A DNA stretch of 41,401 bases from an uncultured bacterium (GTDB lineage: Bacteria > Bacillota_I > Bacilli_A > RF39 > UBA660), in the NCBI GenBank assembly GCA_949296705.1, contig CASFOW010000037.1, forward strand, positions 1 through 41,401, read 5' to 3'. Position 1 is the first letter of the stretch. The number at the start of each line of letters is the position of its first letter. Under the pieces are notes generated by a model. It was given only the letters and a program-made list of their open reading frames with translations, made no database searches and had not been told where the DNA came from. Positions 33,209 to 40,269 of the stretch are shown here, piece after piece. A program made the position numbers and the translations under genes.

Positions 33209-33484
33209 TTTCTTTTTTCTTTCATCAATTCTTGTAAAATTCGTAATATGATTTTTATTAAATTTTACTAAATCCTCGGATTGAAGATGTGCTTTTTTAT
33301 CATAGCGATTTATATTTTGAGTAAACTTATCGATAGTAGATGACTTCACATCTACTTTATTATTTTCTATTTGATTTAAATAAGATAACGTTGTACCCAA
33401 TATTTCTGCAAATTTCTCTTGTGATAAGTTATACTTCTTTCGATAATATTTTAAATTGATCGCTAGTGTTTCACATAAGTTCAT
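33206..33484 (-). CDS. HTH (XRE-family) transcriptional regulator, 92 aa
   Basis: The helix-turn-helix is at residues 8-62: INLKYYRKKYNLSQEKFAEI, then LGTTLSYLNQIENNKVDVKSSTIDKF, the Cro/C1 pattern (LSQEKFA...SYLNQIENxK). A short basic tail follows. It ends in DERKKK. The ribosome site (GGATG) is weak. It is divergent from the 321-aa gene and may control it, and is the intact one of two copies. Being alone it resembles the antitoxin/regulator of restriction-modification or phage systems, but no such partner is present. Confidence 0.85.
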   Translation of the reverse strand: MNLCETLAINLKYYRKKYNLSQEKFAEILGTTLSYLNQIENNKVDVKSSTIDKFTQNINRYDKKAHLQSEDLVKFNKNHITNFTRIDERKKK

Positions 33485-33566
33485 TGACCCACATCCAAAC
33501 TAAATAACTAAATCAAGTTTATAGTTTAGCGAAGTAAAGTCTTTGCTGTCAAAGCAAAAGAAAATG

Positions 33567-33595
33567 TAGACAAGAAAAACGAAAATGATTATAAT
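33567..33595 (+). promoter_or_regulatory. Promoter of the 321-aa gene
   Basis: -35 TAGACA (33567-33572, one change from consensus), 17-bp spacer, -10 TATAAT (33590-33595). The leader is about 130 nt. Confidence 0.6.
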
Positions 33596-33734
33596 GAAAA
33601 TATAAAGCTCGGTTTCCCAATGATTCATCAAATATGGAACAGAAGTAGCTTTCAATAGAAAGGAAGTGGCTAAAAACGAACGAAGTAAAATAGTTAAATT
33701 TTAGTCTACGATTAATATACGAGGAGGTTATAAA

Positions 33735-34700
33735 ATGTATTATAATGGTCTAGAATTAATAGAAAACTTCAATGAAAAAATATCTAATTTAGGAATTGAT
33801 CCAAACTTCAAAGAAAATCCTGCCTATGAAAAAGCAGTATATCATATCTATTACTCAATTTACAATATGCTTCTCGAAATGTATTCGCATATTGGAGATG
33901 CAAAATTTTTAAGTGTCCATGAAGAAGAAGGAAAAATTTCCTTTGATTATCAGAAACCAACAGAGGGAAAGAAATGGTCAGTAAGTATTTCGAGTCCTAA
34001 ACCGGAAGTCCTTATATATATTAGCTGCAAAGAGGATGATAAAATGAGCATAGATGGGCAATATGCCAAAGAGAAATTCGTCTTAGAAAATGTCGCAACT
34101 ATGGATAAATCAACTGGTTCTGTTACTTTAACAGAAAATAGTTCTCGAGTAGATAATAAAGAGTGTAGTCCCAATAGATGCAATAATAGAACTAGTGCTA
34201 GCAGAGAAATTTTTTCAAGTGATGGCATAAGTGTAAGAAAAGAAATGAAATGGTTTCCGAGTGCATTATTAGACAATGATTTTGAACATGTACCTATAGA
34301 CTCTGTGCTTTATATTCCAAGACAAGCTTTTGATTTTGGACAGTTTCGGGACATGTATGTTCTCAGTGAACTATATCTTAGAGAAAAGCTAGATACAGCA
34401 AGAAAACTAGTAGAAGATAAAGAAACAGGAATTAAATACAGTGCTACTATTCCTCTAAATCAAGAGCATGGATTGAGTGATATGATTCCTATAGGCGGTG
34501 ATCCCTATCCTCAGGAAATTGTTATTCCTCCATTATCTCAAGAGCAAATAGAAGAAATGATTCAAAAAGAAACTAATTCAAAGGTTGCTGAAGGGTTAAG
34601 AAAATATGCTGTTGGTAGAAATACTTATTCATATAACTCATTGGAGGATAAAGACTTTATCAGCGAAGGTATTGCATGGCACCAAAATACTTCTAAATAG
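33735..34700 (+). CDS. Unrecognised 321-aa protein of the accessory island
   Basis: The start is sure: GAGGAGG 7 nt before the ATG. No family, signal peptide or membrane segment. The first 100 residues look like a compact alpha/beta domain (YEKAVYHIYYSIYNMLLEMY helix, then KISFDYQKP and KWSVSISSPKPEVLIYIS strands). Residues 120-165 are Ser/Asn/Thr-rich and probably a disordered linker; residues 225-290 contain PIGGDPYPQEIVIPPLSQEQ, again proline-rich. It stands in the same place relative to the intact HTH copy as the transglutaminase-like gene does to the dead copy, so both look like exchangeable cargo. Confidence 0.75.
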   Translation: MYYNGLELIENFNEKISNLGIDPNFKENPAYEKAVYHIYYSIYNMLLEMYSHIGDAKFLSVHEEEGKISFDYQKPTEGKKWSVSISSPKPEVLIYISCKEDDKMSIDGQYAKEKFVLENVATMDKSTGSVTLTENSSRVDNKECSPNRCNNRTSASREIFSSDGISVRKEMKWFPSALLDNDFEHVPIDSVLYIPRQAFDFGQFRDMYVLSELYLREKLDTARKLVEDKETGIKYSATIPLNQEHGLSDMIPIGGDPYPQEIVIPPLSQEQIEEMIQKETNSKVAEGLRKYAVGRNTYSYNSLEDKDFISEGIAWHQNTSK

Positions 34701-34810
34701 CGTGCAATAAAACTAATACTTGAGTCTACTATCACGTAATTTGAAGGACAATCTTCAAAAATATTTGGCAGATAAGTAAGTAAAATTATTATATTTTCAA
34801 CATATTTGTA
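34701..34810. other. Short gap at the right edge of the island
   Basis: No gene or clear signal, only AT-rich sequence. It is the likely right boundary of the accessory island, since the convergent GntR-ABC operon begins beyond the terminator. Confidence 0.4.
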
Positions 34811-34843
34811 AAAAAATCGTGAAAAATTATCTCACGATTTTTT
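34811..34843. terminator. Bidirectional terminator between the island and the GntR gene
   Basis: AAAAAATCGTGA (34811-34822) pairs with TCACGATTTTTT (34832-34843), 12 bp with a 9-nt loop, T-runs on both strands. The gntR stop codon is in the stem. Confidence 0.9.
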
Positions 34844-35194
34844 TATTCTACGAATGATTTCTTCTTCCGTCATTCCTAACTTTTCTAATTCTTGGAATCT
34901 TTCGGTTATTTCTTCTAAAAGTGAATTTTTCTTTTCCTCGATTACATTAGATATGGATTCTCGAATAAATGTTCCTTTGGTCGAAATCGTTGTAATGACT
35001 TGCTTACTTTCTAGTAGATCATAAGCTTTTTTTACAGTATTCGGATTGACCCCTAATTGTCCAGCTAGTTCTCGGATCGAAGGAATTTGATCTTTTGGCT
35101 TCAATATTCCTAACGCTACATAACGTTCGATTTCGCGAACAATTTGTTCATAGATGGGAACTCTTGTTTGATAATCTAAATTAATCAACAACAT
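34832..35194 (-). CDS. GntR-family (YtrA subfamily) repressor
   Basis: 120 aa, the short YtrA type with no large effector domain. The winged helix reads PIYEQIVREIERYVALGIL (residues 13-31), QIPSIRELAGQLGVNPNTVKKAYDLLESKQVI (42-73), TKGTFI; a short dimerisation helix follows. It is the last gene of the ATPase-permease-regulator operon, overlapping the permease end by 14 bp. YtrA relatives repress their own ABC operon; the palindrome at 38235-38259 is the natural candidate site. Confidence 0.95.
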   Translation of the reverse strand: MLLINLDYQTRVPIYEQIVREIERYVALGILKPKDQIPSIRELAGQLGVNPNTVKKAYDLLESKQVITTISTKGTFIRESISNVIEEKKNSLLEEITERFQELEKLGMTEEEIIRRIKKS

Positions 35195-37256
35195 CAGTTT
35201 CTGCCTCTACTTCGCTTGTGTCTTCTAAAATAATCTGATTTTGTTTTAACCACTCTTCGTAATCTTTATCCCCTTTTAAAGATTCTCTTTTTTCTTCTAA
35301 TAGTGCAAGGAACTCTGAAACTCGATTTGTGGTGAAAGCATTCTCTGCTCCTATATAGTAATCAAACACAATATAGTCTTTCTCGGTATCAAATTTATCA
35401 TCACTATACTTTCGAATAAATGACTTAATCTCATCTTGCATGGTATTCACTAGGTACTGGCTATCTTCTAGTAGAAAATTTCCAGAACTGTTCAAATATG
35501 GAGTTGTATCTGTGAACTCTTTTTTCTCTAGATTTTCCGCCATTTTTTTATTTTTGGCAGTTATTTCTTCTTCTAAAATTGCTTCCAATTCAGGACTTGC
35601 ATTACTTGGTAGGTGATACGTATAAACATTTCCTTGATCATAGTAATAGAAGAAAGTAATGGTACTATATTTACTAGCTTCATTTAATTGATGGTTAATC
35701 GCATTGTCGAATGCTTCTTGCATTATTTTCTTTATCTTATCATCTGCTTTACGAGGATGTCTTATATTACCAAAACGATAAGCAAATAAATGATTTTGTT
35801 CTAAATCTTTAAATTGATCATAATCCTTACTATTTTTAATTTTCTCTACCAAATCATTATATATCGCATCAGGAACCACCATGGTGTATTCAATTTCTTT
35901 CCCACTGTCCATTTTTACTACAATTCCTGTTCTAGAAGAATCACTACCATAATCCGGATATTTTGTTATTGTTTGCTTTACTATCTCATTGATTAATTCT
36001 TGATCATTAATTTTAGGGTATTGACTTGCGCTCATCGATAGATCCATATCTTTAAATTCAATATAGTCAATTTTGTCACTTTCTAATAGGAATATTTCTT
36101 CATTTTTCACTTCGTCAATTAAGAAAGCAATTACGAATACCACGGCAACGGTACAAACTAAATTTCTAGAAGTACGGAGAAAATTGCCGATGCTTTTTCT
36201 TGTCACTAAGTCATACAAATAATAATAGCCAATGAGGATAATGGCAAATATAAGAACCGCCAACATATCTACGTGTTCACGAAAAGCACGATAAATTAAG
36301 AATAATACTGGGGTGATTAATAAGCCTTTAACTAAAACATGTAATTTTTCACTTTTGAATGAAGTTTCATTGTTCTCCATCTTACGATGAAGAAATAAAA
36401 TATAGCCAATAATAAAACCAACGATGATTCCGATTGCCATTTTTATCAATGAAATCGGGTTATATAAAACCAACTTATGAGGGTAAGTAATTACATTTTT
36501 AATCATATTATAAGGGAGAGGATAATTTGTAGGATGAATAATTTGCGTGTTATAGACATTATAACGATGATTCTCTACATCATGTAAGCAAGCGATATCT
36601 CCATAACATTCATAATTTTCTGGTAGGCAGGCATCGTCCTTACATTCTATTTGAAGTGTGTTATCGGCGTAATAATTAATAGGCGATAAAGTATTATCCC
36701 CAGTTATATATTCTACAAGATATGGAGCTACAAAAAACAAAATTAATGAAACGATTAAAGCAGTGATACTATTTCCAACGAAAGAAATTCCTACATTGAA
36801 TAGAATAAAAACAAAAATATAAGTGATGATCCAAACTAGCAAGTAATCTAATATCATCATAAACGGAATGACACTAGAAGTTACTAGTCCTATTAATGTG
36901 ATGAACAAGGCATTAATCAATAGCATTCCTGCTAATAAAAGAATACCAGTAATTGTATTCGTAATAAAAATTGTCTTTCTAGATATCGGCATTGAGCAGG
37001 TAAAGTCGACACTTTTCTTTTTAAATATATAACCAAACAAACAAAGAGATACTACAAACGGAATAATATACGCTCCAATAATGGTCAGAAAAGATATCAT
37101 AGTTAGATCTAGTGGTTCGCTACTACCTGAAGCTATACTAAATAACAATAATGTATTAAAGATAGGAATAACACTTAGAAAGAAAGCAAGCACTCCTTTA
37201 GACTTTTTGATATTTTGAAAAGCATACTTTTTATTAAAGTAATTCTTCAAATGCAT
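35181..37256 (-). CDS. ABC-2 type transporter permease, 691 aa
   Basis: About 10 hydrophobic segments in two sets: six N-terminal (residues ~20-190) and four around 270-385, with a cysteine-rich extracytoplasmic loop in between (CKDDACLPENYECYGDIAC, about 205-225), then a long C-terminal soluble part (385-691). This fits the YtrC/D-type or BceB-like ABC-2 permeases seen next to YtrA-type regulators. The substrate is unknown; relatives respond to cell-wall antibiotics. It overlaps the ATPase gene by 23 bp and the regulator by 14 bp. Confidence 0.88.
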   Translation of the reverse strand: MHLKNYFNKKYAFQNIKKSKGVLAFFLSVIPIFNTLLLFSIASGSSEPLDLTMISFLTIIGAYIIPFVVSLCLFGYIFKKKSVDFTCSMPISRKTIFITNTITGILLLAGMLLINALFITLIGLVTSSVIPFMMILDYLLVWIITYIFVFILFNVGISFVGNSITALIVSLILFFVAPYLVEYITGDNTLSPINYYADNTLQIECKDDACLPENYECYGDIACLHDVENHRYNVYNTQIIHPTNYPLPYNMIKNVITYPHKLVLYNPISLIKMAIGIIVGFIIGYILFLHRKMENNETSFKSEKLHVLVKGLLITPVLFLIYRAFREHVDMLAVLIFAIILIGYYYLYDLVTRKSIGNFLRTSRNLVCTVAVVFVIAFLIDEVKNEEIFLLESDKIDYIEFKDMDLSMSASQYPKINDQELINEIVKQTITKYPDYGSDSSRTGIVVKMDSGKEIEYTMVVPDAIYNDLVEKIKNSKDYDQFKDLEQNHLFAYRFGNIRHPRKADDKIKKIMQEAFDNAINHQLNEASKYSTITFFYYYDQGNVYTYHLPSNASPELEAILEEEITAKNKKMAENLEKKEFTDTTPYLNSSGNFLLEDSQYLVNTMQDEIKSFIRKYSDDKFDTEKDYIVFDYYIGAENAFTTNRVSEFLALLEEKRESLKGDKDYEEWLKQNQIILEDTSEVEAETDVVD

Positions 37257-38130
37257 AACCTAACGCCTCCATTTCATAGATAAATACTTCCTCTAATGTT
37301 AGAGGTAAATAATCCAAGATAATTGGATTCATCTTTTCTAAGATATTTCTACTTTCTTGTTTTTCATCTTTAATAATTAATGTCGCAATACTACCCACTT
37401 TTTTAAAGTTTAATACTTCTAGATCTTTAAAATCCTCTTTATCAAAGTCTTTCTTTAGAGAAATTTGGACTTTAAACATATTAGTTTTAATTGAATCAAT
37501 ATCACTTTCAAAAAGAATTCCCCCATCATAAAGAAGACCTAAATTATCACAGATATCTTCAAGCTCTCGTAAGTTATGGCTAGTCATGATAATCGTTGTT
37601 TTATCTTCTTCCATTTGTCTCGCCATTGCCTTTTTAAAGAAATTTCTAACAACTGGATCAATTCCGTCAAAAGTTTCATCAAAAAACATATATTTACTTC
37701 TAGTCGCCAAAGCTAAAATCAGTGCACATTGTCGTTTCATGCCTTTTGAGAAACCGCTTAGTTTTTGATTTAGTGCCAAGTGAAGATGTCCAGCTAATTT
37801 TTTTAAATAATCCATATCGAACTTTTTATACATCGCTTGATAGAATTTGGCCATATCTAGTAATGTATAAGAGGGATAAAAGTATAAATCATCGGGAATA
37901 AATACCATATTTTGTTTGACTTTTTCATTGTCAAAAGTTTTTTCTTTCCCAATTTTGATACTTCCTTTATCTGGGATTAAAATACCGTTGATTAGCCGTA
38001 ATAATGTACTCTTTCCACTTCCATTAGCTCCGACCAAACCGTAGATACAGTTTTCCTTAATCGTACAATTTAAGTTATAAAGTACATCGTCTTTGTCGTA
38101 TCTTTTCGATACTCCTTTTATCTCGATCAT
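37234..38130 (-). CDS. ABC transporter ATP-binding protein (YtrB-like)
   Basis: 298 aa. Walker A GANGSGKST (about 34-42), signature LSGFSKGMKRQ, Walker B YMFFDETFDGID, and switch histidine in MTSHNL. The C-terminal ~80 residues are the extra domain typical of YtrB-type exporters. First gene of the operon. No ribosome site lies in the 40 nt before its ATG; the nearest AAGGAGG is 72 nt upstream, across a stem-loop. Confidence 0.95.
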   Translation of the reverse strand: MIEIKGVSKRYDKDDVLYNLNCTIKENCIYGLVGANGSGKSTLLRLINGILIPDKGSIKIGKEKTFDNEKVKQNMVFIPDDLYFYPSYTLLDMAKFYQAMYKKFDMDYLKKLAGHLHLALNQKLSGFSKGMKRQCALILALATRSKYMFFDETFDGIDPVVRNFFKKAMARQMEEDKTTIIMTSHNLRELEDICDNLGLLYDGGILFESDIDSIKTNMFKVQISLKKDFDKEDFKDLEVLNFKKVGSIATLIIKDEKQESRNILEKMNPIILDYLPLTLEEVFIYEMEALGYAFEELL

Positions 38131-38148
38131 ATTTCAATAAATGATTGA

Positions 38149-38209
38149 TATCGCTAGTAACAAGAGAGAATTGTATTTTTCTCTAGCGATAATAAATCAA
38201 TGCCTCCTT
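38149..38209 (-). promoter_or_regulatory. Ribosome-site and stem-loop leader before the ABC ATPase gene
   Basis: On the minus strand AAGGAGG (38209-38203) is followed by TATCGCTAG (38191-38183), a 25-nt loop region, then CTAGCGATA (38157-38149), a perfect 9-bp stem that ATTGA/TCAAT can extend. Folded, the ribosome site comes within about 15-20 nt of the ATG at 38130. A 5-codon ORF (TTG start, ending CGC TAG) also begins just after AAGGAGG. Confidence 0.55.
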
Positions 38210-38234
38210 ATATTTCTCTCTATTCTATTTAATG

Positions 38235-38259
38235 ATTGTACTACTTGTAATAGTACAAT
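38235..38259. promoter_or_regulatory. Candidate GntR/YtrA operator
   Basis: ATTGTACTA (38235-38243) and TAGTACAAT (38251-38259) form a perfect 9-bp inverted repeat with a 7-bp centre. It lies about 10-35 bp after the -10 of the ABC operon promoter and within a possible plus-strand promoter (38236-38265), where a repressor would block both. Confidence 0.7.
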
Positions 38260-38265
38260 TATATT
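38236..38265 (+). promoter_or_regulatory. Possible plus-strand promoter for the PBP gene
   Basis: -35 TTGTAC (38236-38241), 18-bp spacer, -10 TATATT (38260-38265). It shares the operator sequence, so part of the match is due to the palindrome. The leader to the PBP start would be about 80 nt. Confidence 0.35.
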
Positions 38266-38268
38266 TTC

Positions 38269-38297
38269 AGAATAACATACTTAATAAGAAAAGACAA
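38269..38297 (-). promoter_or_regulatory. Promoter of the ABC-GntR operon
   Basis: On the minus strand: -35 TTGTCT (38297-38292), exact 17-bp spacer, -10 TATTCT (38274-38269). The start site is near 38262, just before the operator. Confidence 0.6.
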
Positions 38298-38353
38298 TAG
38301 GTTTTCCCTTCTTTTTTTTAAATTATTTACATAGACTGGTATAGGTGAAGCTT

Positions 38354-40267
38354 ATGTTTGTAAAAAAAATAGATTCTAGAATCAAAGTTACTTTTTTAAT
38401 CATTATTTTATTATTTGTTTTTATCGTGTTACGGGTATTTTATATTCAAGTATTTGATTATCAAAAACTATCTAGTTTAGCAAGTGATTTATGGAGTAGA
38501 GACTTACCTATTGAAGCTAATCGAGGGTTGATTCTTGATCGAAATGGTGTCGTATTAGCTGATAATCTAACGACAACTTCCCTTGTATTAATTCCCAATC
38601 AAATTAAAGATAAAGATGATACTAGTCAAAAACTAGCCGATATTTTAGGGGTGGCTAAAGAAGAAATGGATAAACATGTCAAAAAAGAAACATCTATCGA
38701 ACGAGTACACCCAGAAGGAAGAAGGCTCTCTTATGAGATTGCCGATCAAATCAGCGAATTAGAATTACCTGGGGTTTATTTAGTTAAAGAATCAAAACGG
38801 TATTATCCCTATGGCACTACCCTATCTCATGTTCTCGGTTATGTTGGGATTGATAATCAAGGGTTATCCGGATTAGAGTTGGAATATGATGAGTATTTAA
38901 CTGGTGAAGCTGGTGCGATTAAGTATTTTTCTGATGCGAAAGGAAACAAGCTAAATTTATCTGATGTTTATTTAGAACCAACAGATGGAATGAATATTCA
39001 ATTAACGATTGACTATAATATTCAAATGTCTCTAGAGCGAGAGTTAGATAATGCTGTTAAAGCATTTAACCCGGATATGGCTCTTGCGATTGTCATGGAT
39101 CCAAATACTGGAGAAATTCTCGGTATGGCTTCTAGACCAAACTATGATCCAAATAATTATTTGGATTATGATATGGAAACACTCAGTCGAAATTTACCTA
39201 TTTGGGCATCCTATGAGCCTGGTTCCACGTTTAAAATTGCGACTTTTGCGGCAGCACTAGAGGAAAATATTATCGATATGGAAAATGATCACTTCTATGA
39301 TTCTGGAAGCGTTACTGTAAGTGGAGCTAGAATTGGTTGTTGGAAAGCAGGTGGTCATGGCGATCAAACTTATTTACAGGTACTGCAAAATTCTTGTAAT
39401 CCCGGTTTTGTTAAATTAGGACAGATGCTAGGTAAAGAAAGATTATTCTCTTATCTCGACTTGTTTGGCTTTGGAGAAAAAACAGGAATTGATTTAAATG
39501 GTGAAGGAGAAGGAATTATCTTTTCGCTTGATCAAGTGGGAGATTTGGAACTTTCTACAACTGCCTTTGGACAAGGCGTATCCGTTACCCCTATTCAACA
39601 AGTAACAGCGGTATCTTCGATTGTAAACGGAGGCAATTTGTATCAACCATATATTGTCAAGAGTTTTATGGAACCAGAAACGAACTCAGTCATCGAAACC
39701 AATGAACCTAAATTAGTAAGAAAAACAATCAGTGAAGAAACTTCTAGTAAAATGCGTTATGCTCTAGAGAGTGTAGTTGCTTTAGGTGGTGGAAAAGCAG
39801 CTTATATTGATGGTTACCGAGTCGGCGGAAAAACGGGTACTGCGCAAAAAGTAGAAAATGGTAGATACCTAGTCAACAATTATATTATGAGCTTCATGGC
39901 AGTTGTCCCTGCTAATGATCCGCAGGCTGTTTTATATATTGCGATTGATAACCCTAAAAATACAGCTTTACTTTCTAGTTATACGACAACACCAATTGCT
40001 AGACGAATTTTACTTGATATCATCGAAGCACTAGATATTCCTAAACAGGAAGGTCAATTAATTAAGGACTATACTTGGGAAGACAAAATATATTATGAAG
40101 TACCTAATGTGGTAGGTAAAACGGTAAAAGACGCAAAAAAAGAACTCACCAATTTCCATATAGAATATGTTGGTACTGGTGAGTATGTTGTTTATCAATC
40201 GCCTGCAAGTGCTGAGCGTGTTCCTCAGGATTCTACTATTGTATTACTGCTGGGAGATAAACAATAA
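38354..40267 (+). CDS. Class B penicillin-binding protein, SpoVD/PBP2x type with one PASTA domain
   Basis: A transpeptidase that cross-links peptidoglycan. 637 aa from the ATG at 38354 (AGGTG 6 nt upstream; a GTG three codons earlier overlaps that site). N-terminal membrane anchor (about 10-32), dimerisation/pedestal domain with NRGLILDRNGVVLADN, then the transpeptidase domain: SxxK as GSTFK, SxN as NSCNPGF, KTG as GGKTGTAQ. The C-terminal PASTA domain begins YEVPNVVGKTVKDAKK. All catalytic motifs are intact. Whether it is the septal PBP (with FtsW) or a SpoVD cannot be told from the sequence. Confidence 0.96.
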   Translation: MFVKKIDSRIKVTFLIIILLFVFIVLRVFYIQVFDYQKLSSLASDLWSRDLPIEANRGLILDRNGVVLADNLTTTSLVLIPNQIKDKDDTSQKLADILGVAKEEMDKHVKKETSIERVHPEGRRLSYEIADQISELELPGVYLVKESKRYYPYGTTLSHVLGYVGIDNQGLSGLELEYDEYLTGEAGAIKYFSDAKGNKLNLSDVYLEPTDGMNIQLTIDYNIQMSLERELDNAVKAFNPDMALAIVMDPNTGEILGMASRPNYDPNNYLDYDMETLSRNLPIWASYEPGSTFKIATFAAALEENIIDMENDHFYDSGSVTVSGARIGCWKAGGHGDQTYLQVLQNSCNPGFVKLGQMLGKERLFSYLDLFGFGEKTGIDLNGEGEGIIFSLDQVGDLELSTTAFGQGVSVTPIQQVTAVSSIVNGGNLYQPYIVKSFMEPETNSVIETNEPKLVRKTISEETSSKMRYALESVVALGGGKAAYIDGYRVGGKTGTAQKVENGRYLVNNYIMSFMAVVPANDPQAVLYIAIDNPKNTALLSSYTTTPIARRILLDIIEALDIPKQEGQLIKDYTWEDKIYYEVPNVVGKTVKDAKKELTNFHIEYVGTGEYVVYQSPASAERVPQDSTIVLLLGDKQ

Positions 40268-40269
40268 AA

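Larger units (their letters stand above)
33160..33544. repeat. Direct repeat copy B (HTH module)
   Basis: The counterpart of 31404-31781 in the same orientation. It includes the conserved upstream string AATCAAGTTT(A/T)TAGTTTAGCGAA, about 30 bp before the HTH start and probably its promoter/operator. Confidence 0.9.

Noticed and set aside
33950-34276. 108-codon minus-strand ORF
   Set aside because: It lies wholly inside the 321-aa gene, with no ribosome site and no recognisable domain.
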